Part shown: piece after piece, positions 39,271 through 48,501 of the stretch | Layout: each line of letters opens with the position of its first letter | How positions within the stretch are numbered: position 1 is the stretch's first letter | Source of the DNA: Lachnospiraceae bacterium | GTDB taxonomy: Bacteria; Bacillota; Clostridia; Lachnospirales; Lachnospiraceae | Assembly (NCBI GenBank): GCA_024696005.1 | Contig: JAILHF010000036.1 | Span: forward strand, 1-62,840 | Direction: 5' to 3' | Length of the DNA: 62,840 nucleotides | Notes under the pieces: model-generated | Databases searched by the model: none | Told to the model about the DNA's origin: nothing | Seen by the model: only the letters and a program-made list of their open reading frames with translations | Made by a program: the position numbers and the translations under genes

Positions 39271-41238
39271 ATGGCGGCTGGAACGAAAAGACGGCTGCAG
39301 CACTGGCAGTGGATGGCGTTGATCCTGGCGTTCTACGACGCCGTTGTGGTCAATCTGTCCTTTTTTCTGGCCTTATGGCTGCGTTTTGACTGCAATATCC
39401 GCAGCATTCCGGAGGACTACGGGCTGGCTTACCTGCATTTCACGCCGATCTACATGGTGGCGGCGCTGCTGATCTTCTGGCGCTGCGGCCTGTATTCGGC
39501 CATGTGGCGTTATGCCAGCTTCATGGAGCTGGAGCGGGTGGTGCTGGCCACGGCGCTGAGCTTTGCGGTTCAGATCCTGGGAAGCATTCCTTTTATCATT
39601 GAGTCATCGGATGAGTTCTGGCACATGCCCATGTCCTACTACTTCGTGGGCATCATGATACAGTTTCTGATGATCCTGGGGGCGCGTTTTTCCTATCGTT
39701 TCCTTTTGCTGGTAAAGGATCACCGGGTCAATTCGGATGTGGATTATCACCCCGTGATGCTGATCGGTGCCGGGGCTGCGGGCCGGGCCATCATCCGCGA
39801 GATGAAGCGTTTCGGGCGCGGACACGAGCGCATCTGCTGCATCATCGACGATGATGCGAACAAATGGAAGCGCAATATCGACGGGATCCCCATTGTGGGA
39901 GGCCGGGACCGCATCCTGGAATCCGTCGAGCGCTACCATATCGAAAAGATCTATGTGGCCATTCCCTCGGCGGCGGCAGCGGATCTGCAGGAGATCCTGA
40001 ACGTCTGCAAGGAGACGGACTGCACGCTGAAGCTTTTGCGCGGCATGTACCAGATCGTGGACGAGGACCGGATCTCGGTACGGGATCTGAAAGACGTTTC
40101 CATCGAGGATCTGCTCGGGAGGGATCCGATCCGGGTTGAGATGAAGGAGATCTACGATTTCCTAAACGGCCGCGTGATCCTGGTGACCGGCGGAGGCGGC
40201 TCCATCGGCAGCGAGCTTTGCAGGCAGATCGCCAAGCACAGTCCGAAGCAGCTGATCATCTTTGACGTATACGAGAACAATGCCTACGAGATCCAGCAGG
40301 AGCTGCTGCGGGATCATCCGGAACTGGATCTTAAGGTGGAGATCGGATCGGTACGGGATTCCAGAAGGCTCAGGCAGCTTTTCGAAAACTACCGCCCGCA
40401 GGTGGTCTACCATGCGGCGGCCCACAAGCATGTGCCCCTGATGGAGGGAAGCCCGGCGGAGGCCATCAAGAACAACGCCGTCGGGACCTACAAGACGGCT
40501 TATGCGGCCATGAAGAGCGGTGTGGAGCGTTTCGTGCTCATCAGCACCGACAAGGCCGTGAACCCGACGAACATCATGGGTGCGAGCAAGCGCCTCTGTG
40601 AAATGGTGGTGCAGAGCTTTGATGCCCTGATCAAGGCCGGAAAAGCCGGTGAGCTGAAGGAGCTGTGCAGCCATGCGCCCGCAGGGGAAGCCTGGGAGAC
40701 GAAGGAGGAGCCGCACACGGAGTTTGTTGCCGTGCGTTTCGGCAATGTGCTGGGCAGCAACGGCAGCGTGGTCCCGCTCTTCAAGGAGCAGATCGCCCAG
40801 GGCGGTCCGGTGACCGTGACCCATCCGGACATCATCCGTTATTTCATGACGATACCCGAGGCCGTGAGCCTGGTGCTGCAGGCCGGGACCTATGCGAAGG
40901 GGGGCGAGATCTTTGTGCTGGACATGGGAAGTCCGGTAAAGATCGATACCCTGGCCCGCAATCTGATCCGTCTTTCGGGCTTCAAGCCGGATGAAGACAT
41001 CCGCATCGTCTATACGGGGCTGCGCCCGGGTGAGAAGATGTATGAGGAGAAGCTGATGGAAGAGGAAGGGCTGAAGACTACACCCAACCATCTGATCCAT
41101 ATCGGCAATCCCGTGCCCTTTGACGAGCGTCGCTTCCTGGAACAGCTGGAGGAGCTGATGCACGCCGCATATGACGGCGCGCCCGATCTGCGGGCAAGGG
41201 TCGCAAAGATCGTGGATACATATCATTATTCCGAATAG
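39271..41238 (+). CDS. Membrane NDP-sugar 4,6-dehydratase/epimerase, PglF/CapD family (655 aa)
   Basis: Four or five N-terminal membrane segments (about 15-125) are followed by a CoA-binding-like domain (MLIGAGAAGRAIIREM) and an extended SDR domain from about residue 300. That domain has the NAD motif TGGGGSIGSEL (306-316), VYHAAAHKHVPLME and STDKAVNPTNIMGASKR, where Met takes the usual Tyr position, as is typical for large PglF/FlaA1-like enzymes. It should convert UDP-GlcNAc to a 4-keto-6-deoxy sugar. The following aminotransferase would then add the 4-amino group, a bacillosamine-type route. Confidence 0.93.
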   Translation: MAAGTKRRLQHWQWMALILAFYDAVVVNLSFFLALWLRFDCNIRSIPEDYGLAYLHFTPIYMVAALLIFWRCGLYSAMWRYASFMELERVVLATALSFAVQILGSIPFIIESSDEFWHMPMSYYFVGIMIQFLMILGARFSYRFLLLVKDHRVNSDVDYHPVMLIGAGAAGRAIIREMKRFGRGHERICCIIDDDANKWKRNIDGIPIVGGRDRILESVERYHIEKIYVAIPSAAAADLQEILNVCKETDCTLKLLRGMYQIVDEDRISVRDLKDVSIEDLLGRDPIRVEMKEIYDFLNGRVILVTGGGGSIGSELCRQIAKHSPKQLIIFDVYENNAYEIQQELLRDHPELDLKVEIGSVRDSRRLRQLFENYRPQVVYHAAAHKHVPLMEGSPAEAIKNNAVGTYKTAYAAMKSGVERFVLISTDKAVNPTNIMGASKRLCEMVVQSFDALIKAGKAGELKELCSHAPAGEAWETKEEPHTEFVAVRFGNVLGSNGSVVPLFKEQIAQGGPVTVTHPDIIRYFMTIPEAVSLVLQAGTYAKGGEIFVLDMGSPVKIDTLARNLIRLSGFKPDEDIRIVYTGLRPGEKMYEEKLMEEEGLKTTPNHLIHIGNPVPFDERRFLEQLEELMHAAYDGAPDLRARVAKIVDTYHYSE

Positions 41239-41251
41239 AAGGGAGAAAACG

Positions 41252-42484
41252 ATGGAAACGAGAAAGATCATATTCAGTCCGCCCGACATCACGGAGGAGG
41301 AGGTCGAGGAAGTATGCGCCTGCCTTCGTTCGGGCTGGCTTACGACGGGACCGCGGACGAAGGAACTGGAAAAGAGGATAGCGGCTTATCTGGGTGCGCC
41401 CCGCGCGGTGTGCCTGAATTCCGCGACGGCGGCGGAGGAGCTGAATTTCCGCATCCTGGGCATCGGAGAGGGTGACGAGGTCCTTGTCCCCGCATATACC
41501 TATACCGCTTCGGCGGCGGCAGCGCTGCATGTGGGAGCGACGGTCCGCTTCATCGACAGCCGGAAGGACAGTCCCGAGATCGATTACGATGCGCTTGAAG
41601 AGGCCATCGGCCCCCGGACGAAGGCAGTCGTGCCCGTGGACCTGGGCGGAGTACCCTGCGATTACGATCGCATCCGGAAGATCGTGGAGAGCAGGAGGGA
41701 GCTCTTTACCCCCGGGGGGAACACGGAACTCGGACAGAGGATCCAGAAGGCCATCGGACGGGTGATCATCGTATCGGACAGCGCCCATTCCTTTGGGGCA
41801 CAGCGGGGCGGGATCAAGGCCGGCATGCTGGCGGACTTCTCCTCCTTTTCCTTTCATGCGGTAAAGAACCTGACCACCGCGGAGGGCGGGGCTTCGGTCT
41901 GGCGCTCCATCCCGGGCATCGATGACGAAGAGCTGTACCATCGCTACCAGCTCCTGAGCCTGCACGGACAGGACAAGGATGCACTGGCCAAGACCCGGCT
42001 GGGAAGCTGGGAATACGACATCATCGAGCCGCTCTACAAGTGCAATCTGACGGATGTGGCGGCAGCGATCGGCCTGGTGCAGCTGAAGCGCTATCCGCAG
42101 CTTCTGGCACGCCGGAAAGAGATCATTGCCCGTTACGACGAGGTCTGCGACAGGCATGGAGTCGGTCATCTGATCCACTACACGGATGAGTACAGCTCCA
42201 GCGGTCATCTGCATCTGAGCTTCATTCCCTGGGCGGATGACGCGCGCAGGCGTGAGATGATCACTTCGATGGCGGAACGCGGCGTACCCTGCAACGTGCA
42301 TTACAAGCCGCTTCCGATGATGACGGCATACAAAAACCTGGGCTTTGACATCAAGGATTACCCGAACGCATACGCCCATTACGCGCACGAACTCACGCTG
42401 CCGCTTCACACAAAGCTTTCCGAAGAGGATGTGGATTTCATCTGCGCAAACTATGAGGAAGTGTTAGAGCAGTTTAAGCCGTAA
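41252..42484 (+). CDS. DegT/DnrJ/EryC1-family sugar aminotransferase (410 aa)
   Basis: PLP-dependent aminotransferase acting on keto-sugar nucleotides. Seen are SGWLTTGPRTKELE, LNSATAAEELN, VPAYTYTASAAA, SDSAHSFGA, and the PLP-lysine motif SFHAVKNLTTAEGG with Lys205. The length of 410 includes a small insertion near residues 145-165. ATG 41252 follows AAGGGAG, 13 bases after the dehydratase stop. With PglF it should yield a UDP-4-amino-4,6-dideoxy sugar; the exact stereochemistry cannot be read from sequence. Confidence 0.93.
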   Translation: METRKIIFSPPDITEEEVEEVCACLRSGWLTTGPRTKELEKRIAAYLGAPRAVCLNSATAAEELNFRILGIGEGDEVLVPAYTYTASAAAALHVGATVRFIDSRKDSPEIDYDALEEAIGPRTKAVVPVDLGGVPCDYDRIRKIVESRRELFTPGGNTELGQRIQKAIGRVIIVSDSAHSFGAQRGGIKAGMLADFSSFSFHAVKNLTTAEGGASVWRSIPGIDDEELYHRYQLLSLHGQDKDALAKTRLGSWEYDIIEPLYKCNLTDVAAAIGLVQLKRYPQLLARRKEIIARYDEVCDRHGVGHLIHYTDEYSSSGHLHLSFIPWADDARRREMITSMAERGVPCNVHYKPLPMMTAYKNLGFDIKDYPNAYAHYAHELTLPLHTKLSEEDVDFICANYEEVLEQFKP

Positions 42485-42505
42485 ACTGCGGGCCGAAGCG
42501 GAGAA

Positions 42506-42528
42506 GGTACAGACAGGCGGTCTGTACC
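42506..42528 (+). other. Strong intercistronic hairpin within the glycan operon
   Basis: A perfect 9-bp stem GGTACAGAC/GTCTGTACC with a 5-base loop lies in the gap between the aminotransferase and esterase genes. No T-run follows, so it is more likely an mRNA processing or stability element than a terminator. Confidence 0.6.
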
Positions 42529-42562
42529 GGTTCGTGACGGCTTCCGGAAAAGGGAGGAATAT

Positions 42563-43702
42563 ATGGAACTGAAGAGAGTAGGTCTTTCGGAGGATGAGCG
42601 CATCCTCGTGAGAGGAAGAACGGTGGCATCCCGCAATCCGGCGGTGCTTTTGTGGGGCGGCAGTTCCGTGGATCTCACGGTGCGCTGCAGCGAGCTCTGG
42701 GTGGAGCTGGCCGGGCCTTTTGCGATACGCGAGGTCTGGATCGCCATCGAGATCAACGGCGAGATCATGGCCAGACAGATGGTAAGCCCGGAACGCAGCC
42801 GGATCTGCATCTTCCGCGGAAAGAGCACGGCACGGCCCAGCCGCGTCCGCATCATCAAGGAAGCACAGGCGATGAACGACGAAACGGAGCATCGTCTGGA
42901 GGTTTATGCCTTTTATCTGGACGGAGAAGTCCTGGAGACGGCTCCGAAGAAGCGCAGGATCGAGTTCATCGGCGATTCCATCAACAGCGGAGAGGGCGCA
43001 AGGGGTGCGGTAGAAGAGGATGAATGGATCCCCCTGTATTTTTCGCACACCCATGCTTATCCCTACATGGTCGCGAAAGAGCTCGATGCGGATTACCGCG
43101 TGGTCAGCCAGGGCGGCTGGGGGCTTTATGTTTCCTGGGATAACCGCAGGCAGTGCAATATCCCGCGGATCTATCGGGAGATCTGCTCGGTAACGGTCCC
43201 GGATTTCGCGGTGGCGGGCCTGCACGAAGCAAATGATTTTGCGGCCTGGCAGCCGGATGTGATCGTCGTGAACCTGGGGACCAACGATAACGGTGCCTTT
43301 CATAACGTGCCCTTTGTCGATCCGGAGAGCGGGGAAAGCTTCAAGATGCACATGAGCGGCGAGCATTTCGAAAACGGCAATTTCATCCCGGGAACGGATT
43401 ACGAGCCGGAGGATCTGAAGAAGGTGAGCGATGCCGCGACGGCTTTCCTTGCGACTTTGCGGGAATGCAATCCGAAAGCCCACATCATCTGGGCCTTCGG
43501 CATACTCGGAAGCGACCTGGCTCCGGCCATTCAGGCGGGGATCGAAGAATACAAAAAGCAGAGCGGGGACGGGCGGGTGGAATTCCTGCCCATTCCGGAT
43601 ACCACGCCGGAGACCGTGGGAAGCTGCGGGCATCCGGGCGTGAAGGCACACCGCCTGGCGGCGGAGGTGATCGCGGCGCGCATTGCGGAGATTTGTCAAT
43701 GA
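42563..43702 (+). CDS. SGNH/GDSL hydrolase, CE2-like carbohydrate esterase (379 aa)
   Basis: Residues 1-about 130 form a jelly-roll-like beta domain and the rest an SGNH hydrolase, the layout of carbohydrate esterase family 2. Block I is FIGDSINSGEG with Ser139, block III VVNLGTNDN, and the catalytic His is in CGHPG (His357). No signal peptide is present, so it should act in the cytoplasm, unlike secreted CE2 xylan esterases. It may deacetylate (or acylate) a glycan intermediate. GGGAGG precedes ATG 42563, and the stop overlaps the next start (ATGA). Confidence 0.88.
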   Translation: MELKRVGLSEDERILVRGRTVASRNPAVLLWGGSSVDLTVRCSELWVELAGPFAIREVWIAIEINGEIMARQMVSPERSRICIFRGKSTARPSRVRIIKEAQAMNDETEHRLEVYAFYLDGEVLETAPKKRRIEFIGDSINSGEGARGAVEEDEWIPLYFSHTHAYPYMVAKELDADYRVVSQGGWGLYVSWDNRRQCNIPRIYREICSVTVPDFAVAGLHEANDFAAWQPDVIVVNLGTNDNGAFHNVPFVDPESGESFKMHMSGEHFENGNFIPGTDYEPEDLKKVSDAATAFLATLRECNPKAHIIWAFGILGSDLAPAIQAGIEEYKKQSGDGRVEFLPIPDTTPETVGSCGHPGVKAHRLAAEVIAARIAEICQ

Positions 43703-44889
43703 AGCGTGTGGCTGTCCTGGTACAAAGTCTGAATAACGGCGGTGCGGAGCGCATGGCAGCGAATCTTTCGCTGGAGCTCGCCCGCCATTACCGTGTGTAT
43801 CTGATCGTCTTTGACGCGGAACGCATCATTTATCCGTACGGCGGCAGGCTCATCGACCTGAAAGTACCACCGCTGGCAGAGGGCAGCGCGGCCAGGCGTG
43901 TCATGAACACGCTGACGCGTGTGCGGCGCCTGCGCTACATCAAAAAGAAGCTGGGGATCGATGTGACGATCAGTCACATGGAAGGGGCCAATCTGGTCAA
44001 TATCCTGTCCCGCATGAACGACCGCATCCTCTGCGTCTATCACAGCATGCCGTCCATGTGCGAAAGCGGAAGCTTCGCGAACAGGCTTCTGCACCGTTTT
44101 ATCGGAAACGGGGCAGACAGCTATCTCACGGTCTCAAAGCTGGCGGAAGCGGACATGCACGAGAGCTTCGGCGTGGACGATAAAAAGCTTTCCTGCATTT
44201 ACAATTTCTGCGATCTGGAAAAGATCCGCAGCTGGAAGGAAAAGGAGCTGCCGAAAGAGGCACAGGCTTTTTATGCGGCCCATCCACACATGATCATCAG
44301 CGTGGGGAGGCTTACGCACATGAAAGCGCACGACCGCCTGCTCCGCATGCTTAGTGTTCTGCGAAAGGATGACCCTGAAGCGGGGCTTGTGGTCCTCGGC
44401 GAAGGGGAGGAGAGGGAAGCGCTTCAAAAGCTGGCGGACGAGCTCGGCCTGGCTTCGCATTTTTATCTGCCCGGGGAAGTGGAAAACCCCTTCCCTTATC
44501 TGAAACGGGCGCGTGTCTTTGCGCTGATCTCGGATTTCGAGGGGCTGCCCATGGTCTTGATCGAGGCGGCAGCCTGCGCCCTGCCCATCGTCAGCGTCGA
44601 CATCCCCTCCGGCCCGCGTGAGATCCTCGCGCCGAATACGGACCAGCGGGAAAGGACGAAGGAGACCGTGGAGTGCTCCTGCGGCCTGCTCTGCCCGCCC
44701 TGTGCCGATGAGGAGAGGCGCGGAGAGCTCGGGGAGAAGGAAGCCATGTTTGCGGAAGCGCTGAAGAGGCTTTTGCGGGATGAAGAGCTTCACAAACGTC
44801 TGCGTGAGCGCTCTGCGGAGTGCGCACAGCGCTTTTCGGCGGAACGGATCGTTTCGCAATGGCAGGAGATCATAGAACAAAAGAAGTAA
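43699..44889 (+). CDS. GT4-family glycosyltransferase (396 aa)
   Basis: A GT-B enzyme with the N-terminal VQSLNNGGAERMAANLS and C-terminal domain motifs SVGRLTHMKAHDRLL, VLGEGEEREAL and SDFEGLPMVLIEAAACALP (the E-x7-E region of GT4). An insert of about 25 residues near position 325 (TKETVECSCGLLCPPC) carries four cysteines and may bind metal. It overlaps the esterase by 4 bases (ATGA) and ends the amino-sugar operon. It likely transfers the operon's sugar to a lipid-linked acceptor at the inner membrane face. Confidence 0.92.
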   Translation: MKRVAVLVQSLNNGGAERMAANLSLELARHYRVYLIVFDAERIIYPYGGRLIDLKVPPLAEGSAARRVMNTLTRVRRLRYIKKKLGIDVTISHMEGANLVNILSRMNDRILCVYHSMPSMCESGSFANRLLHRFIGNGADSYLTVSKLAEADMHESFGVDDKKLSCIYNFCDLEKIRSWKEKELPKEAQAFYAAHPHMIISVGRLTHMKAHDRLLRMLSVLRKDDPEAGLVVLGEGEEREALQKLADELGLASHFYLPGEVENPFPYLKRARVFALISDFEGLPMVLIEAAACALPIVSVDIPSGPREILAPNTDQRERTKETVECSCGLLCPPCADEERRGELGEKEAMFAEALKRLLRDEELHKRLRERSAECAQRFSAERIVSQWQEIIEQKK

Positions 44890-44897
44890 GAAACCAA

Positions 44898-44911
44898 TTC
44901 AGCGAAAGCTG
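44898..44911 (+). other. GAAA-tetraloop hairpin just ahead of the CAP-protein ribosome binding site
   Basis: TCAGC-GAAA-GCTGA lies a few bases before the AAGGAGG site of the next gene. A role in mRNA stability or start-site access is possible. Confidence 0.4.
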
Positions 44912-44933
44912 ACACAATAAGGAGGAAAGAGCA

Positions 44934-47900
44934 ATGAAGAGACAAAAAAGATTGTGCGGCATTCTGAGCTGGCTGCTGACACTGGCACTGGTCCTTGGGG
45001 ACTTTGCACCGGTGTTTACGGTGCGGGCAGAGGATGCGGAGGGCGGCATTGCCGTCTGGAGCGAAGAGCAGGGTGAAGACGGCAGTGTTTCGGGCCCGGA
45101 GACCGCTCAGACGGTGTCCGGGACGGATGCGGTTTCGGATGATGAGCTGACGGAGACGGTATCGGATCCCGATGCGGCCGAGCCGGAAGGAGAGGAAGCC
45201 GACGAAGGAGCGGAAGGCGAAGCGGAGATACCCGATCCGGATGAGGCGGCCCTGACGGTACGGATCCGCGTAAAGTACGGACAGACCGAAGCCAGAAAAG
45301 CGGCTGTTTCGGTCAACGATCTGCGTGCCTCAAAAAGTGTGGCCAAGCTTGCGTATGACTATGACCTGGAAAAGAAGGCCATGCAGCGTGCGGCCGAAGT
45401 GGCGTTCTATTTCAGCGAGACGCGGCCGAACGGGGAGAAGTATACGGATATTCTGAAGAAGGAGATCGTGGAAAAGGGCGTTCAGGAACTGCGTTTCCGG
45501 GGAAATGACAACGCTGCCGCCGCTGTGGGAAAATGGATGGAAGGCAGCTCCGATCAGCTGATGAAGGATGGCTTCAAATACGTGGCGATCGGTCATGCGG
45601 CCCTGGACGGCGAGCATTACTGGGTCATCGAATACACAAATGTGGAAATGAAGGCTTCGGATGCACCCAAGGCCGATGACAGCGAAACGGATGTGGAAAT
45701 GAACGTGCAGGAGGGGCTGATCACCGGACTGGAGGTGACGCCTTCCGTAGCGGATAACAGCAAGCTGAACATAGAATACAACAAGGAGACGGCGCTTCCG
45801 GTCTTCTCCTGCCGCCTGGCCGTCAACGGCCACGAGCCCGCGGGAAAAACGGTGCCGGTAAAAGGCGAAAAGGTTGAATGGAAGCTGGCGGACAAGGACT
45901 TTGCAAAGATCAAGGACGGAAAGATCACCGGCCTGGTAGAGCGAGGAGACAGCAAAGTATCGGCGACCGTAAGCCTCTGCGGCCGCAGCAAGGACTTCAA
46001 CTATAAGCTCCATATCGTGGTACATCCTTCTTCCGTGGTATTTTCGGAAAAAGAGAAGTCGCTGGAAATGGACGAGGAGTACCAGCTCGTCTGGACCGTC
46101 CTGCCGGACGATGCGGATGACAAGAGTGTTACCTTCAAGCTGGGCAAGGGAACGGAAAATCTTGCCGTGAGCAAAAAGGGACTGGTCACGGCCATGGGCA
46201 ACGGCACGGGCGAAGTGATCGTGGAGACGGTCGACGGGAAGAAGACCGACGTGTGCCGGATCAGCGTGAGCACGAACCAGTCGGTGGCCATGCCTGTTCT
46301 GGATCCTTCTACCGGCATCATCCGGGAGGGAGAGAGCTTCCGTCTGAGCAGCGATACCCCTCTGGCAACGATACGCTATACCCTGGACGGAAGTGAGCCT
46401 TCCGCGGTATCGGGAAATGTTTACAGCGGACCCTTTACGATCACGGAAGACTGCATGCTGAAGGCCGTTGCCTGCAAGGAGCTGTATTTCGGAAAAGAAG
46501 GCGAGGAGATCACAAAGAGCTTTCTCACGAGCGCCAAGCTGGAGCAGAAGCTTTATGTCCTGGGCGATAACTGGGGCGATGTGGAAGAGGATGACCGTGA
46601 GCAGTGGGGAACATCGGATAAGGTCCCCGCAGGTCTGTGGGTGGCTGCGGCTTCGATTCCGGAGCTTCCCTATACCGGGCAGGCCTATAAGCCCGATCTT
46701 TTCCGGGTATACGACCATACCGCTCTTCTGCGTCCCGGCACGGATTATACCATCACCTACAAGAACAACGTGAATGCCGGCAAGGCCATCGCGGTCTTTA
46801 AGTTCAAGGGGAACATCCAGGGCAAGCTGAACCGCGAGTTTACCATCACCCCGGCCGCCATCGGGGGCGCGGAAGTGAGCGCATCCGACGGGATCTGGAC
46901 CGGAAGCGTGATCGTGCCGAAGGTAACGGTGAAATGGAACGGAAAGATCCTGAAGGAAAACGTGGATTATGCCGTAAGCTGTGACAGACAGCTGAAGGAC
47001 GAGGGTGACTACGAGCTTACGATCACGGGCAAGGGAAATCTGAACGGGAGCGTTACCTGTGCTTACAGCATCATAAAGCAGGCAAGTGTTCTGGACCTTT
47101 CCGCGGCGAAGATCGGAAAGATCCCCGATCAGAAATGGATCGCGGAAGGCTATGTGAGCGGCAACCAGCTGAAGGACAAGAAGGGGAACGCCTTTGTTCT
47201 TTCCGTAAAGATCGGAAAGCAGGAAGTTCCCGCAGGCGATTACGAGACCGAGATCCTTCACGGGAACGCGGTCGGCACGGCGACCCTCCGGATCAAAGGA
47301 AACGGGACAAAGACCGCAGGCTATAAGGATATCAGCTTCAAGATCAAGGGAACGGATATCAGCAAGGCTGTTACGGTGGCAAAGATTGCGGACCAGACCT
47401 ACACGGGTACTCCGCTCACGCCGGAAGTGACGGTCACCGCCAAGAGCGGCTATCTGATCACGGAAGCGTGCTACAACTGTGTATATTCCAAGAATGTGAA
47501 AGCCGGAACCGCGAAAGTAACCATTTACGGCGTGGAGCAGCAGGGCTTCAGCGGAAAGATCAGCAAGAGCTTCCGCATCGTAAAGGCAAACCTGAACGAT
47601 CTGCAGGCCGCAGGGCGTCTGGAGATCGATTACGACAAAGAGACGGTCTATGTCAAGGGCGGCGAGAAGCCCCTGGTGCTGGTAAGCTACAAGGCCGGCG
47701 AGGATCTGGTGGTACTGGAGGAAGGGAAGGATTTCACCCTGAAATGCGGGAATAACAAGAATGTGGCAGCAGCGACGGACAAGAACGCACCCTGGTTCCA
47801 GGTCGTCGGAAAGGGAAGCTATTCCGGAAAGAGCAACAAGATCCTCTATTCCATCACGGCCAAAAGCCTGGGGCATGTGACGGCAGTGGTTCCCGATGTG

Positions 47901-48479
47901 GAGTACAAGGCCGGCAAGCCGACCGTGAAGTGCATGGGCAAGGTGACGGTCACGGATGAGAACGGAAAGAAGCTGAAGATGGGGACGGATCTGGATACGG
48001 AGCGCAGCATACTCCGTTATCTGGAGAATACCTATGTAAAGCGCGGCACCGTGGAAAAATGCTATGTAAAGGCCGGTGACCCGGTGGAAAAGAATGACAT
48101 TGCCCCCGTGGGAACGGCTCTGACGCAGGTGTTTTACTATAAAGAGGGCGGAAATTACTGCGGTACCCTGCGGATCAACCTCAAGGTGGTGGACACGGGC
48201 CGGGAGCTTTCCGCGGCGAAGGCAAAGATCGCGAACCAGTTCTATACGGGAGAGGCGGTCACGCTGACGAAGGATCAGATCAATCCCACCATCCGCGGGA
48301 CGGCGATCCCGAAGGACTGCTATGATATCGTAGCCTATGAGAAGAATACCAAAATCGGAACCGCGAAGGTGACCATCGAAGGCCGGAACGGCTACGGCGG
48401 AAGGGCAAGCTTCAGCTTCAAGATCGTGAAGCAGCCTGCCGACAGATGGGTTGCGGGATCCGGAAAGCCGCAGAAGTAA
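44934..48479 (+). CDS. Secreted CAP-domain protein with Ig-like and repeated beta domains (1181 aa)
   Basis: The signal peptide is residues 1-32 (KRQKR, a hydrophobic core, then VRA before EDAE). An acidic low-complexity linker follows to about 105. A CAP/SCP domain covers about 105-240 with LAYDYDLEKKAMQRAAEVAF, FSETRPNG, and HYWVIEYTN. Then come Big_2-like Ig domains (about 255-450), a chitobiase C-terminal-like domain (about 452-530, IRYTLDGSEPS), and six or so repeats containing IPELPYTGQAYKP-type and VDYAVS-type motifs. No LPXTG or transmembrane anchor is seen at the C-terminus, so it is probably released or held by wall polymers. AAGGAGG precedes the ATG. Confidence 0.92.
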   Translation: MKRQKRLCGILSWLLTLALVLGDFAPVFTVRAEDAEGGIAVWSEEQGEDGSVSGPETAQTVSGTDAVSDDELTETVSDPDAAEPEGEEADEGAEGEAEIPDPDEAALTVRIRVKYGQTEARKAAVSVNDLRASKSVAKLAYDYDLEKKAMQRAAEVAFYFSETRPNGEKYTDILKKEIVEKGVQELRFRGNDNAAAAVGKWMEGSSDQLMKDGFKYVAIGHAALDGEHYWVIEYTNVEMKASDAPKADDSETDVEMNVQEGLITGLEVTPSVADNSKLNIEYNKETALPVFSCRLAVNGHEPAGKTVPVKGEKVEWKLADKDFAKIKDGKITGLVERGDSKVSATVSLCGRSKDFNYKLHIVVHPSSVVFSEKEKSLEMDEEYQLVWTVLPDDADDKSVTFKLGKGTENLAVSKKGLVTAMGNGTGEVIVETVDGKKTDVCRISVSTNQSVAMPVLDPSTGIIREGESFRLSSDTPLATIRYTLDGSEPSAVSGNVYSGPFTITEDCMLKAVACKELYFGKEGEEITKSFLTSAKLEQKLYVLGDNWGDVEEDDREQWGTSDKVPAGLWVAAASIPELPYTGQAYKPDLFRVYDHTALLRPGTDYTITYKNNVNAGKAIAVFKFKGNIQGKLNREFTITPAAIGGAEVSASDGIWTGSVIVPKVTVKWNGKILKENVDYAVSCDRQLKDEGDYELTITGKGNLNGSVTCAYSIIKQASVLDLSAAKIGKIPDQKWIAEGYVSGNQLKDKKGNAFVLSVKIGKQEVPAGDYETEILHGNAVGTATLRIKGNGTKTAGYKDISFKIKGTDISKAVTVAKIADQTYTGTPLTPEVTVTAKSGYLITEACYNCVYSKNVKAGTAKVTIYGVEQQGFSGKISKSFRIVKANLNDLQAAGRLEIDYDKETVYVKGGEKPLVLVSYKAGEDLVVLEEGKDFTLKCGNNKNVAAATDKNAPWFQVVGKGSYSGKSNKILYSITAKSLGHVTAVVPDVEYKAGKPTVKCMGKVTVTDENGKKLKMGTDLDTERSILRYLENTYVKRGTVEKCYVKAGDPVEKNDIAPVGTALTQVFYYKEGGNYCGTLRINLKVVDTGRELSAAKAKIANQFYTGEAVTLTKDQINPTIRGTAIPKDCYDIVAYEKNTKIGTAKVTIEGRNGYGGRASFSFKIVKQPADRWVAGSGKPQK

Positions 48480-48501
48480 GAACGGAAAAAGAAACAGACT
48501 T

